Assembly: GCF_003992125.1 (NCBI RefSeq)
Contig: NZ_RQUY01000016.1
Coordinates: 1 to 45,305 of the forward strand
DNA from: Veillonella caviae
Lineage (GTDB): Bacteria; Bacillota; Negativicutes; Veillonellales; Veillonellaceae
Direction: 5' to 3'
DNA length: 45,305 bases
A program made the translations under genes and the position numbers. The notes under the pieces are model-generated. The model worked only from the letters and a program-made list of their open reading frames with translations. It was not told the DNA's origin and searched no databases. The first letter of the stretch is position 1, and each line of letters opens with the position of its first letter. Shown in pieces: positions 9,055-17,247 of the stretch.

Positions 9055-9083
9055 ATGACTGTCAATACCGTTCGTAGTATAAT
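9055..9083 (+). promoter_or_regulatory. Promoter of the ABC-F gene
   Basis: ATGACT (9055-9060), a 17-base spacer and TATAAT (9078-9083). Transcription would start near 9090, giving a leader of about 25 bases. Confidence 0.65.
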
Positions 9084-9115
9084 AGATACCATAAGCACAG
9101 TTGAGGAGTATTGCA

Positions 9116-11146
9116 ATGAATGTTATTAGTTTACAACACATAGAAAAATCATATGGTACACGATTATTATTTACTGATGTATCAATCACTTTTACTAATC
9201 AAAAGCGATTGGGATTGGTTGGTATCAATGGAACTGGCAAATCTACATTTTTAAAAATATTGTCTAATCAAATGGAAGCTGATTCTGGGCATATTGAACG
9301 AAATGGCAAGGCCCAGGTATATTATTTGGCACAAACCCCAAAATTTAATGGTGAAGATAGTGTATTAACAGCTATTTTGGATGGGGCACATCCGCGGTTG
9401 CAATTGGTAAAAGCCTATGAGTTGGCTCGCATACGCTATGAAGGTATGCAGTCGGCAAATATTCATGATTTAGCGATTGAACGCCAATATATGCAGCGAT
9501 TAGAGGAGATGGATCAGCAAAATGGGTGGCAAGTCGAACAAGAGGCTCGTATTATCCTGAATAAATTAGGATTTCCCAATGTACATCAACAAGTAGAGTT
9601 CTTATCAGGGGGACAAAAACGTCGTCTTGCATTGGGGCAAGCTTTGCTATATCCTTGTGATTTATTGTTATTGGATGAGCCTACAAATCATTTAGATGAG
9701 AATAGTATCGAGTGGCTTGAAACTTATTTGCGGAATCGTCCAGGAGGATTGCTCATCAGTACTCATGATAGGTATTTTTTAGATTCTGTATGCACAGGTA
9801 TTTTAGAATTGTCTAATCGCCGTATGTATGAATATGAGGGGAATTATGAAACATATGTGGCGAATAAGGCAGATAGAGAAGCGAAACAAGCGGCTACAGA
9901 AGAAAAACGTCGTCAATTTCTAAAACGGGAGGTTGAATGGGTACGCCGAGGAGCACAGGCGCGTAGTACAAAGCAAAAGGCGAGACTACAGCGCTATGAG
10001 AACCTCAAAAATATGGAAAAAATCAGACGGACTGATCAATTAGACCCTATTGTTTTAAAAACACGACTAGGTAAAACTATATTTGATATAGAGCATCTCA
10101 GTTTTAATTTTGAGCAGCGCCCTATAATCCGAGATTTTACCTATCATGTGGTGCGCCACGACCGCATTGGTATTGTGGGGCCAAATGGAGTAGGGAAATC
10201 GACATTTATGAATATTTTGGATGGTATCTATAAACCATCTAGTGGGACTATTGGTAAAGGGGAAACGGTACGCATTGCTCATTTTAAACAGGAACTGCCT
10301 TCTTTTGATGAAGATATGCGCGTTCTTGACTATATTCGAGAGGATCATTCGTACATGGTGCTAGGAGATGGATCTACCTTGAGTGCAGGTCAAATGTTAG
10401 AACGGTTTTTGTTTACTCCTGAACTACATGGTGTTCCGATTCGTAAACTATCTGGTGGCGAGCGTCGCCGATTGTATCTGTTAAAACTATTAATGGGTGC
10501 GCCTAATGTGCTTTTGTTAGATGAACCGACCAATGATTTAGATATTCCAACTTTAGAAGTACTAGAAGATTTTCTCGATTCCTTTAGTGGTGTCATTGTT
10601 ACTGTTTGTCATGATCGCTATTTCCTAGATCGTGTGGTAGATAAATTGTTTGTCTTTACTGGTGATGGTCATATTGATATTGTACATGGCTCGTATTCCG
10701 ATTATAAGGCTGAACATAGTGAAATCTCAAATTCTCCATTTTACGTGCCAAATATAGAGCGTGATATAGAAGAATCACAAGGTGGTAAGTCTGAAGCATC
10801 GTATAGTGCCAATATATCAACTGGTATAGGACAACTGACAGGTACTGAAAGTTTACAAACTATTAATAGTGAACAATCGATATATTATACTCAAATGGAA
10901 CCAGATGAAAATCAGGATTTAGAACCTGTTAAAAAAGCCCTCAACAAAGCAGAAGAGTCGGAGTATGCATCTATATTGGAAGAGTTGCCTAAACTAGAGC
11001 ATCTTATTAAGGGTTTAGATGTTATGATTGGACAAGCGGGGACTGATTATGAGCAAATTCAATCGCTTATGACTGAACGCGAGAATGCACAGGCACAATT
11101 AGATAATCTTACAGAAAGATGGATTGAATTAGAAGATAGATTGTAG
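9116..11146 (+). CDS. ABC-F family ATPase (Uup-like)
   Basis: A 676-residue soluble protein with two ABC domains and no membrane segments. Domain 1: Walker A GINGTGKST (36-44), signature 'LSGGQKRR' near 163, Walker B 'LLLLDEPTNHLD' near 180. Domain 2: Walker A 'GPNGVGKST' near 353, signature 'LSGGERRR' near 445, Walker B 'LLLDEPTNDLD'. The basic interdomain linker (around 'RRGAQARSTKQKARLQRYE') is the ABC-F ribosome-binding feature. After domain 2 comes a low-complexity acidic linker and a C-terminal coiled coil ('LDNLTERWIELEDRL'), as in Uup. ABC-F proteins act on the ribosome in translation or antibiotic protection. The start at 9116 follows GAGGAG; the TTG at 9101 would put that site inside the gene. 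Confidence 0.93.
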   Translation: MNVISLQHIEKSYGTRLLFTDVSITFTNQKRLGLVGINGTGKSTFLKILSNQMEADSGHIERNGKAQVYYLAQTPKFNGEDSVLTAILDGAHPRLQLVKAYELARIRYEGMQSANIHDLAIERQYMQRLEEMDQQNGWQVEQEARIILNKLGFPNVHQQVEFLSGGQKRRLALGQALLYPCDLLLLDEPTNHLDENSIEWLETYLRNRPGGLLISTHDRYFLDSVCTGILELSNRRMYEYEGNYETYVANKADREAKQAATEEKRRQFLKREVEWVRRGAQARSTKQKARLQRYENLKNMEKIRRTDQLDPIVLKTRLGKTIFDIEHLSFNFEQRPIIRDFTYHVVRHDRIGIVGPNGVGKSTFMNILDGIYKPSSGTIGKGETVRIAHFKQELPSFDEDMRVLDYIREDHSYMVLGDGSTLSAGQMLERFLFTPELHGVPIRKLSGGERRRLYLLKLLMGAPNVLLLDEPTNDLDIPTLEVLEDFLDSFSGVIVTVCHDRYFLDRVVDKLFVFTGDGHIDIVHGSYSDYKAEHSEISNSPFYVPNIERDIEESQGGKSEASYSANISTGIGQLTGTESLQTINSEQSIYYTQMEPDENQDLEPVKKALNKAEESEYASILEELPKLEHLIKGLDVMIGQAGTDYEQIQSLMTERENAQAQLDNLTERWIELEDRL

Positions 11147-11265
11147 TATTCATTAATAAATCGATTAAGTGGCTTTAGAGAGACTTGTTTTTAGGTAATA
11201 TAAAATATCAGTATGAACCATCATTTTCTAATTTCTATTTCGTATGGAAATTGATTTTGGAATGA

Positions 11266-11294
11266 TTGATAAAATTTACAATTTGTAGTATAAT
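11266..11294 (+). promoter_or_regulatory. Hydrogenase promoter
   Basis: TTGATA (11266-11271), a 17-base spacer and TATAAT (11289-11294). Just downstream an inverted repeat TAACG-N7-CGTTA overlaps the expected transcript start region and could be an operator or a small hairpin. The promoter match is good; the operator is only suggested. Confidence 0.7.
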
Positions 11295-11337
11295 TTCCTA
11301 GATTAACGATAACAACGTTACCTAAGTAGGAGGAACA

Positions 11338-12804
11338 ATGAGTAAGTACGAATTTTTAGATCGCCGTGTGCCTATTGAAGAAGGCAATATCGCTCTTGTA
11401 CAAGATTTATCTAAATGTAAAAACTGTTCTTTATGTCGTAAGGCCTGTGCTGTAGATATGGGCGTATTCGATTATTATGATTTGACAACAAATGGGGATC
11501 ATCCGATTTGTATTCATTGTGGTCAATGTGCATCTATTTGCCCATTCGATTCCATTAATGAACGTTCTGAAATTGACGAAGTAAAGGCTGCTATTGCAGA
11601 TCCAGATAAAATTGTGGTGTTCCAAACTGCACCAGCTGTTCGTGTAGGTTTAGGCGAAGAGTTCGGTATGGACATGGGAACATTTGTAGAAGGTAAAATG
11701 GTGGCAGCCCTTCGTAAATTAGGTGGCGATTATGTATTAGATACAAACTTTGGCGCTGATATGACTATCATGGAAGAAGCCAGCGAATTGATTGAACGTG
11801 TTGTAAACGGATCTGGCGAATTGCCACAATTCACATCTTGTTGTCCAGCATGGGTTAAGTTTGCTGAAACATTTTATCCAGAATTTTTGCCAAACTTGTC
11901 TACTGCTAAGAGCCCAATCTCCATGCAAGCACCAACGCAAAAAACATATTTTGCAGAAAAAATGAATCTTGATGCAAAACAAATCGTCGCTGTGTCTGTT
12001 ACACCTTGTACGGCTAAGAAGTTTGAAATTCGTCGCGATGAAATGAATGCTTCCGCAGAATATTGGAATGAACCATCTATGCGCGATACAGATTACTGTA
12101 TTACTACACGTGAATTGGCAAAATGGTTGCGCGCAGAAGATGTGAACTTCGATGAGTTAGAAGATTCCGCATTTGACCCATTGATGGGCGAAGCTTCTGG
12201 CGGTGGTATTATCTTTGGTAATACTGGCGGTGTTATGGAAGCGGCTATGCGTGCAGCTTATGAAATGGTAACTGGTGAAGATGCACCAAATTCCTTGATT
12301 CCATTTGAAGCAATTCGTGGTATGGATGGTGCTCGTGAAGCAGACGTAATTATTGGTGATAAAACATTACATGTTGCAGCTGTACACGGCACAGGTAATA
12401 TGCGTAAATTTATTGAGCGCATGCGTGCAGAAAATATCCATTATGATTTCATCGAAGTTATGGCTTGTCGCGGTGGCTGTATCGGTGGTGGTGGTCAACC
12501 ACGTGTGAAATTACCGATGGCCGATAAAGCTCGTGAAGCGCGTATTGCATCGTTGTATAATCGTGATAGCGAAGTGAAAATTAAAACATGTTGCGATAAT
12601 CCAGAAATCAAAGCACTTTATGCAGAGTTTTTTGAGGGTAAGCCAATGAGTGAAAAAGCACATCATATGTTGCATACCCATTTTGTGAGCAGAGCTGAGG
12701 ATTTAGGCCCAAATGGTGCTTGCACACCGGAAACTTGTCCAACATCTGTACCTAATTTGAAAAAAGCAGCAGAAGCGGCAAAAGCGGCATCAGAAAATAA
12801 TTAA
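11338..12804 (+). CDS. hydA: [FeFe] hydrogenase, monomeric two-ferredoxin type
   Basis: A 488-residue enzyme that reduces protons to H2, or oxidises H2, with ferredoxin or flavodoxin. The N-terminus holds two [4Fe-4S] sites: Cys27, 30, 33, 37 and Cys58, 61, 64, 68. The H-cluster motifs follow: L1 TSCCPAW (166-172), L2 TPCTAKKFE (222-230) and L3 EVMACRGGCIGGGGQP from residue 373, with Cys377 and Cys381. The layout and length match the soluble Megasphaera-type hydrogenase. In L2, Thr replaces the Met usual in clostridial enzymes. AGGAGG precedes the start and the gene has its own promoter. Maturases HydE/F/G are not in the window. High expression is suggested by clean codon use. Confidence 0.96.
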   Translation: MSKYEFLDRRVPIEEGNIALVQDLSKCKNCSLCRKACAVDMGVFDYYDLTTNGDHPICIHCGQCASICPFDSINERSEIDEVKAAIADPDKIVVFQTAPAVRVGLGEEFGMDMGTFVEGKMVAALRKLGGDYVLDTNFGADMTIMEEASELIERVVNGSGELPQFTSCCPAWVKFAETFYPEFLPNLSTAKSPISMQAPTQKTYFAEKMNLDAKQIVAVSVTPCTAKKFEIRRDEMNASAEYWNEPSMRDTDYCITTRELAKWLRAEDVNFDELEDSAFDPLMGEASGGGIIFGNTGGVMEAAMRAAYEMVTGEDAPNSLIPFEAIRGMDGAREADVIIGDKTLHVAAVHGTGNMRKFIERMRAENIHYDFIEVMACRGGCIGGGGQPRVKLPMADKAREARIASLYNRDSEVKIKTCCDNPEIKALYAEFFEGKPMSEKAHHMLHTHFVSRAEDLGPNGACTPETCPTSVPNLKKAAEAAKAASENN

Positions 12805-12827
12805 TTTTATAACTTGAATATTTACTC

Positions 12828-12856
12828 TTGATAAACTGTATAAACTAACGTATAAT
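12828..12856 (+). promoter_or_regulatory. Promoter of the 58-residue gene
   Basis: TTGATA (12828-12833), a 17-base spacer and TATAAT (12851-12856). The hexamers and spacing are the same as for the hydrogenase promoter. Confidence 0.7.
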
Positions 12857-12906
12857 TCTAAGTGTAAGAGAAACGTGTATCCTTATCTAATGATAGAGGT
12901 AGTATT

Positions 12907-13083
12907 ATGGATAACGAAGTAGTGAAGGTTTGCAGTGGACGTAAGAAATTGCCTTTTAAGCGCATTGGACGAACATTTCGTTTAACCGATGATGAATATC
13001 GTGTTATACGACCTTTGATTGAAGCTATTAAGTCTCGCACTGATGAACGGTATCGACCTAAATCATTACCGTTAGATATATAG
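12907..13083 (+). CDS. Small basic protein of unknown function (58 residues)
   Basis: The frame begins MDNEVVKVCSGRKKLPFKRI and ends with 'DERYRPKSLPLDI'. The middle ('TFRLTDDEYRVIRPLIEAIKSR') looks like one or two helices, and the protein is rich in Lys and Arg. It has a near-consensus promoter 50 bases upstream, a GAGGTAG ribosome site seven bases before ATG and a terminator behind, so it is very likely a real gene despite its size. I do not recognise the family. A small DNA- or RNA-binding role would fit the charge but is only a guess. Confidence 0.75.
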   Translation: MDNEVVKVCSGRKKLPFKRIGRTFRLTDDEYRVIRPLIEAIKSRTDERYRPKSLPLDI

Positions 13084-13176
13084 TTATTGGCACAGCATCT
13101 ATTTATATATTATTTATAATATATTTCTCGTCTTCATTAGAGACACATACTCTTAATCTGCTGTGTGAATATAAAA

Positions 13177-13206
13177 AATTGGACCCGAAAGGGTCTAATT
13201 TTTTTG
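13177..13206 (+). terminator. Terminator after the 58-residue gene
   Basis: TTGGACCC and GGGTCTAA pair around a GAAA tetraloop, followed by a run of T. A strong intrinsic terminator about 95 bases past the stop. Confidence 0.9.
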
Positions 13207-13300
13207 CTTTATAACATCTACTGGTATGAAAATCTGTTATTTTCTCATTTGTTTTTATAATTATTATAATTACCTATAGGCATTTCATTTATGTATCGCT

Positions 13301-13306
13301 ATAATA
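13301..13306 (+). promoter_or_regulatory. Probable -10 element of the PTS operon
   Basis: TATAAT lies 31 bases before the IIA start codon, with transcription expected near 13313. No good -35 is visible at the expected distance, which may mean an activator is needed. Confidence 0.45.
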
Positions 13307-13337
13307 GGGATATATAAGTTGTATAGGAGGTGTTAGT

Positions 13338-13793
13338 TTGTTACAAGACTTATTATCAGAGGATAATGTGTCATTTCATTATCCGGCTGAGACATGGGAA
13401 GATGTGATTCGTCATGGTGGTCAGCTCATGGTCGATGCTGGCTTTACGGAGCCTACATATACTGAGGCTATGATTGATGTAGTTCGTGACATGGGGCCAT
13501 ACATCGTATTGGCACCAGGTCTTGCTATGCCTCATGCGCGTCCAGAAATGGGAGTTAAGCACGTAGGTACGGCTCTAGTAACCTTAGAAAAGCCTATTGA
13601 TTTTGGTAGTCTAGAAAATGATCCCGTATCAGTAGCTGTATTTTTATGTGCGCCGCATAAGGATGAACATATTCAATTGCTTACCGATATTGCAACTCTA
13701 TTTGAGGATGAAGAGTTTCTTGATGCAGCGGTAAATTTTGAAAGTATTGAAGATGTACAAGCCTTTTTATTTGAACATCTTGATGAAGTGTAA
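13338..13793 (+). CDS. PTS IIA component, ascorbate/mannitol-fructose type
   Basis: A 151-residue cytoplasmic phosphocarrier. The active-site His is probably His66 in 'GLAMPHARPE', the signature of the PTS EIIA type 2 fold. 'HIQLLTDIATLF' is also typical. It receives phosphate from HPr and passes it to the IIB protein encoded next. The start is TTG at 13338, set by TAGGAGG seven bases upstream. It is first in an A-B-C operon resembling UlaC-UlaB-UlaA (SgaTBA). Confidence 0.92.
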   Translation: MLQDLLSEDNVSFHYPAETWEDVIRHGGQLMVDAGFTEPTYTEAMIDVVRDMGPYIVLAPGLAMPHARPEMGVKHVGTALVTLEKPIDFGSLENDPVSVAVFLCAPHKDEHIQLLTDIATLFEDEEFLDAAVNFESIEDVQAFLFEHLDEV

Positions 13794-13808
13794 TTTTGGA
13801 GGTGGACT

Positions 13809-14084
13809 ATGATTTCCATTTTAACTGTATGTGGTAATGGTATTGGTTCTAGTTTGATGTTAAAAATGAAAATCGAAGAAATTTGTGCTGAAAATAATAT
13901 CGAAGCACAAGTAGAATCAATCGATTTTAACGCGGCTCAAGGTCGTAAGGCCGATTTAATTGTAACTGTAAAAGAACTGGCAGAACAATTTGAAGACAAA
14001 GATGTAGCTATTGTACGTAGTTATATTAATAAAAAGAAAATTAAAGAAGATATTTTGGAACGATTACAACAAATCGCTAAGTAA
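13809..14084 (+). CDS. PTS IIB component, ascorbate (SgaB/UlaB) type
   Basis: A 91-residue protein with the phosphocysteine loop 'TVCGNGIGSSLMLK'; Cys8 is the expected phosphorylation site. Length and motif match the lactate/ascorbate-type IIB fold. TGGAGG precedes the ATG and the gene lies 15 bases after IIA. It relays phosphate from IIA to the sugar carried by IIC. Confidence 0.93.
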   Translation: MISILTVCGNGIGSSLMLKMKIEEICAENNIEAQVESIDFNAAQGRKADLIVTVKELAEQFEDKDVAIVRSYINKKKIKEDILERLQQIAK

Positions 14085-14104
14085 TTCATAGGGGAGATAA
14101 TTCT

Positions 14105-15472
14105 ATGGAAATGATATTAGAATTCTTACGAGATGTATTGAGTCAGCCAGCCTTATTGATTGGTATTATGTCCTGTGTAGGTTTAATCGCTTTAAAACGA
14201 CCATTTCATAAAATTATGACAGGTACGTTAAAGCCAATTCTTGGTTATTTAATGCTTGCTGCTGGTGCTGGTGTTATCGTTAGCAATCTTGATCCACTTG
14301 GAAAAATGATTGAACACGGATTCCATATTACAGGTGTTGTACCAAATAATGAAGCTATCGTGGCGGTAGCGCAAAAGGTACTTGGTGTTGAAACGATGTC
14401 TATTCTCGTTGTAGGCTTATTGATGAATTTATTAATTGCTCGTTTCACTAAATTTAAGTATGTATTCCTTACAGGTCATCATAGCTTATTTATGGCTTGT
14501 TTAATGTCTGCTGTGCTTGGTACTGTAGGTTTATCTGGTATTGAATTAATTCTTGTAGGTGGTTTCTTAATGGGCGCTTGGTCTGCTATTTCTCCAGCTA
14601 TCGGTCAAAGTTATACTTCTAAAGTTACCGATGGAGATGAAATTGCCTTGGGCCATTTTGGTAGTTTAGGTTATTATCTATCTGCTTGGGTAGCAAAATA
14701 TGTAGGTAAAGCAGAGGAAAGTACAGAAGATATTGAAATTCCTGAGAAATGGGGGTTCTTGCGTGATTCTACGTTATCTACTGCATTGACTATGATCGTA
14801 TTTTATTTAATCGCAGCTATTGCTGCGGGCTCTGAATTTGTAGCAACTTTATCCGATTCTATGAGTCCATACCTATTTGCGGTTATGAGCGCTATGAACT
14901 TTTCTGTAGGTGTGGCTATCGTATATTCCGGCGTTCGTATGATCTTAGGTGATTTGATTCCTGCTTTCCAAGGTATTGCCACAAAAATCATTCCTAATGC
15001 AATTCCAGCAGTAGATTGTGCTGTATTCTTTACCTATGCACCAACAGCCGTTGTATTAGGCTTTATTAGTTCCTTTATCGGCGGTATCATCGGTATGCTT
15101 ATTCTAGGTGCTATAGGTGGCGTACTTATCATTCCTGGTCTTGTACCACATTTCTTCTGTGGTGCAACAGCAGGTATTTATGGCAACGCTACAGGCGGTC
15201 GTCGTGGTGCTGCAGTAGGTGCATTCCTTAACGGTTTGGCAATTACATTCTTGCCAGCGTTAGCATTGCCAGTTCTAGGTCAATTAGGTTTCCAAAATAC
15301 AACATTCGGTGATGCTGACTTTGCCGTAATGGGTCTCGTATTAGGTAATGCCTTTGAATGGATTGGTATGGCTGGTATTTATGGTGTCGTTGTTATTGCA
15401 GCCCTTGTTTTATTTATTCCTAATTTTATTAAAACAAAAGGGAAAGTTATTAACTACGTAGAAGAGGAGTAA
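14105..15472 (+). CDS. PTS IIC component, SgaT/UlaA family permease
   Basis: A 455-residue integral membrane protein with about 10-12 predicted segments. Conserved stretches of the SgaT/UlaA family are visible: 'GTLKPILGYLMLAAGAGVI', 'FLTGHHSLFMA', 'PHFFCGATAGIYGNATGGRRGA'. UlaA of E. coli imports L-ascorbate with phosphorylation. No ascorbate catabolism genes follow, so the substrate is open. GGGGAG precedes the start; the stop overlaps the next gene by one base. Confidence 0.93.
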   Translation: MEMILEFLRDVLSQPALLIGIMSCVGLIALKRPFHKIMTGTLKPILGYLMLAAGAGVIVSNLDPLGKMIEHGFHITGVVPNNEAIVAVAQKVLGVETMSILVVGLLMNLLIARFTKFKYVFLTGHHSLFMACLMSAVLGTVGLSGIELILVGGFLMGAWSAISPAIGQSYTSKVTDGDEIALGHFGSLGYYLSAWVAKYVGKAEESTEDIEIPEKWGFLRDSTLSTALTMIVFYLIAAIAAGSEFVATLSDSMSPYLFAVMSAMNFSVGVAIVYSGVRMILGDLIPAFQGIATKIIPNAIPAVDCAVFFTYAPTAVVLGFISSFIGGIIGMLILGAIGGVLIIPGLVPHFFCGATAGIYGNATGGRRGAAVGAFLNGLAITFLPALALPVLGQLGFQNTTFGDADFAVMGLVLGNAFEWIGMAGIYGVVVIAALVLFIPNFIKTKGKVINYVEEE

Positions 15473-15867
15473 TGAAAACAACTGAGCAACATAGTAATGT
15501 AGTAATTCGATATATATTTTTGACCATTGGTACTATAAGTTTTTGCCTTGGTACAGCAGGTATCGTATTACCCATCTTGCCAACAGTTCCTTTTTATATG
15601 CTGACCCTATTTTGTTTAGCACGTGGATCTGAACGCTTTCACAGAATGTTTTTAGAGTCCCAATTATATAAAAAGACGGTTGGTGCGTATGAACGCGATA
15701 AAGCATTGACGTTGCGGGCAAAGTTGTCCATTCTCGTATCCGTTAGTGCCATAATGGCGGTTGGTGCCTATTTTAGTCAAGATATGCCTATTGCTCTAAT
15801 GGTTATGGGCATTATATGGGTAGCGCATGTCATAGCATTAGCTTTTATTATTAAAACAAAAAAATAG
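15472..15867 (+). CDS. YbaN/DUF454 family inner-membrane protein
   Basis: A 131-residue protein with about four membrane segments. 'TAGIVLPILPTVPFYMLTLFCLARGSERFH' (in two parts) is the DUF454 signature. The family function is unknown. Its start overlaps the IIC stop (TAATG) and GAGGAG lies inside the end of IIC, so it is translated as part of the PTS operon. That suggests, but does not show, a link to the transported compound. Confidence 0.85.
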   Translation: MKTTEQHSNVVIRYIFLTIGTISFCLGTAGIVLPILPTVPFYMLTLFCLARGSERFHRMFLESQLYKKTVGAYERDKALTLRAKLSILVSVSAIMAVGAYFSQDMPIALMVMGIIWVAHVIALAFIIKTKK

Positions 15868-15894
15868 GAACTTATATTCTTAGTTTTGAATATA

Positions 15895-15940
15895 GCCTCA
15901 TGAATTAAATTGTTGTAGTTTAATTTATGAGGCTTATTTT
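15895..15940 (+). terminator. PTS operon terminator
   Basis: GCCTCAT-AATTAAA and TTTAATT-ATGAGGC pair, followed by TTATTTT. It lies about 30 bases past the YbaN-like stop. Confidence 0.85.
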
Positions 15941-16045
15941 ATAGTACACTAGAATAACTCTCAACGAAGATCTTAATTGTTTTATATTACTAAAACGAAC
16001 TAGCTTGTGTTTTTAAATTTAAAATGAATTATTACTAATTAGAAG

Positions 16046-16077
16046 TTGACAATGACTATCAATAAGTATATTATAAT
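16046..16077 (+). promoter_or_regulatory. AraC-gene promoter with a Fur-like box
   Basis: TTGACA (16046-16051) is a consensus -35. TATATT (16067) or TATAAT (16072) could be the -10, with 15- or 20-base spacing. TGACAATGACTATCA (16047-16061) overlaps the -35 and agrees with a Fur half-site palindrome (TGATAATCATTATCA) at 12 of 15 positions. Iron repression is a reasonable inference, not proven. Confidence 0.55.
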
Positions 16078-16124
16078 ATAATATTAACGTTTATGTTTAT
16101 AGTATTTGTGTATATGGTGATAGT

Positions 16125-17015
16125 ATGAATCCACATAATCATGCGGTTTCACATGCTGGAACATCTATGTCAAGACATACGATATTTGACGGTATCGATT
16201 TGATGTTCTTAGATGTGAAGCAAGAGACGATTCAATTTTATGCTAAATCACATACCAAGACGTTTGCTATAAATCACTGTGAAGAAGGGCGCATTGAGTG
16301 CAAGTTCACATCTGGAGAGTATTTATATATGGGCCCAGGGGATATGTCGTTAGGGTGGCATACACGCTCCGCTTACCAACATGAAAATTACTTCCCTACA
16401 AAATTATTTAAAGGAATTGTATTATTAGTAGATGTTGAAAAGGCACAACCCGTATTAGATGCACTTGTTAGTGATTCTCGAATTGATTTGACTGAGCTGG
16501 CCAATCGGTTTTGTGAGCATTCTGATTTTGGTATGATGATGGAAGAAACGGAAACTGTTCGTCACATTTTTTCTAGTTTATATAATGTACCAGATCAAAT
16601 AAAGGAGCACTATTTTAAATTAAAAGTGATTGAAATCTTTTTATTGTTATCTGTTATATCTACAGCTAATAATGAAAAAAGAAATACCTATAGAAAGCAG
16701 CAAGTTGATATTGTAAAAGCTGTATGTGAATATGTATCGACACAGTATATGAAGCGTATTACTATTGATTCCTTGTCTGAACAGTTTGATATTCCTACAT
16801 CTACCCTGAAACGTTGCTTTAAAGGTGTATTTGGTACAACCATACATCAATATCTAAAAGAATGTCGTATTAATGCGGCGAAGAGATTGCTTCAAGACTC
16901 AGATCAGTCTATTTTAGAAATCGCTAATGCGGTAGGGTATGAGAATGGTAGTAAGTTTACGGGTGCATTTAAAGAGGCTACTGGTGTAACGCCAAGTGCT
17001 TATCGTAAGGTTTAA
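16125..17015 (+). CDS. AraC-family regulator, PchR-like
   Basis: A 296-residue regulator. The last ~95 residues carry the two helix-turn-helix motifs of AraC: 'ITIDSLSEQFDIPTSTLKR' and 'ILEIANAVGYENGSKFTGAF', ending 'TGVTPSAYRK'. The N-terminal ~180 residues form a ligand-sensing region ('INHCEEGRIECKF', 'YLYMGPGDMSL') like that of PchR-type regulators, which sense siderophores or iron compounds. It lies just upstream of the first receptor, with a Fur-like box at its own promoter. It is likely an activator of the receptor operon when ligand is present. No good ribosome site is visible at 16125 beyond a weak GGTGATAG. Confidence 0.88.
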   Translation: MNPHNHAVSHAGTSMSRHTIFDGIDLMFLDVKQETIQFYAKSHTKTFAINHCEEGRIECKFTSGEYLYMGPGDMSLGWHTRSAYQHENYFPTKLFKGIVLLVDVEKAQPVLDALVSDSRIDLTELANRFCEHSDFGMMMEETETVRHIFSSLYNVPDQIKEHYFKLKVIEIFLLLSVISTANNEKRNTYRKQQVDIVKAVCEYVSTQYMKRITIDSLSEQFDIPTSTLKRCFKGVFGTTIHQYLKECRINAAKRLLQDSDQSILEIANAVGYENGSKFTGAFKEATGVTPSAYRKV

Positions 17016-17093
17016 ATAATTTGGAGCTTTATATTATTCTAGATAGAAATTTTGTGCTTTAGGCTAGGTTTGATAGTCTATGAAAATTAAATA

Positions 17094-17211
17094 TTGTCCG
17101 AAACGTATGTTTTTGGTCTATTCGGAGTAGATATGTATAATACACTTTGCTACCATTAAATATGTAAATGATTTTCAATATCATTTAGTTGTGGTGGTAA
17201 AGTGTATTTTT
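17094..17211 (+). promoter_or_regulatory. Leader and control region of receptor 1 (copy 1 of a duplicated leader)
   Basis: A 42-base segment (17094-17135) is repeated before receptor 2 with only two mismatches. It contains TTGTCC-N17-TCTATT (possible promoter) and the imperfect dyad TCTATTCGGAGTAGA, a candidate AraC-protein site. Next come a TATAAT at 17136, a Fur-like box TGATTTTCAATATCA (17169-17183; 12 of 15 matches) and a hairpin, AATACACTT (17139-17147) with AAGTGTATT (17199-17207), followed by a T-run. The hairpin could be a terminator of the AraC transcript or an attenuator in the receptor leader. Confidence 0.65.
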
Positions 17212-17247
17212 ATATGCATGGTTAAATATATGTCTGGAGGAAATTTA

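Noticed and set aside
9004-9189. N-terminal extension of the minus-strand acidic protein
   Set aside because: The extension crosses the ABC-F promoter and start, while AGGAGG sits properly before the ATG at 9003.
12858-13040. A 60-codon minus-strand frame
   Set aside because: It is opposite the 58-residue plus-strand gene, which has promoter, ribosome site and terminator; the minus frame has none.
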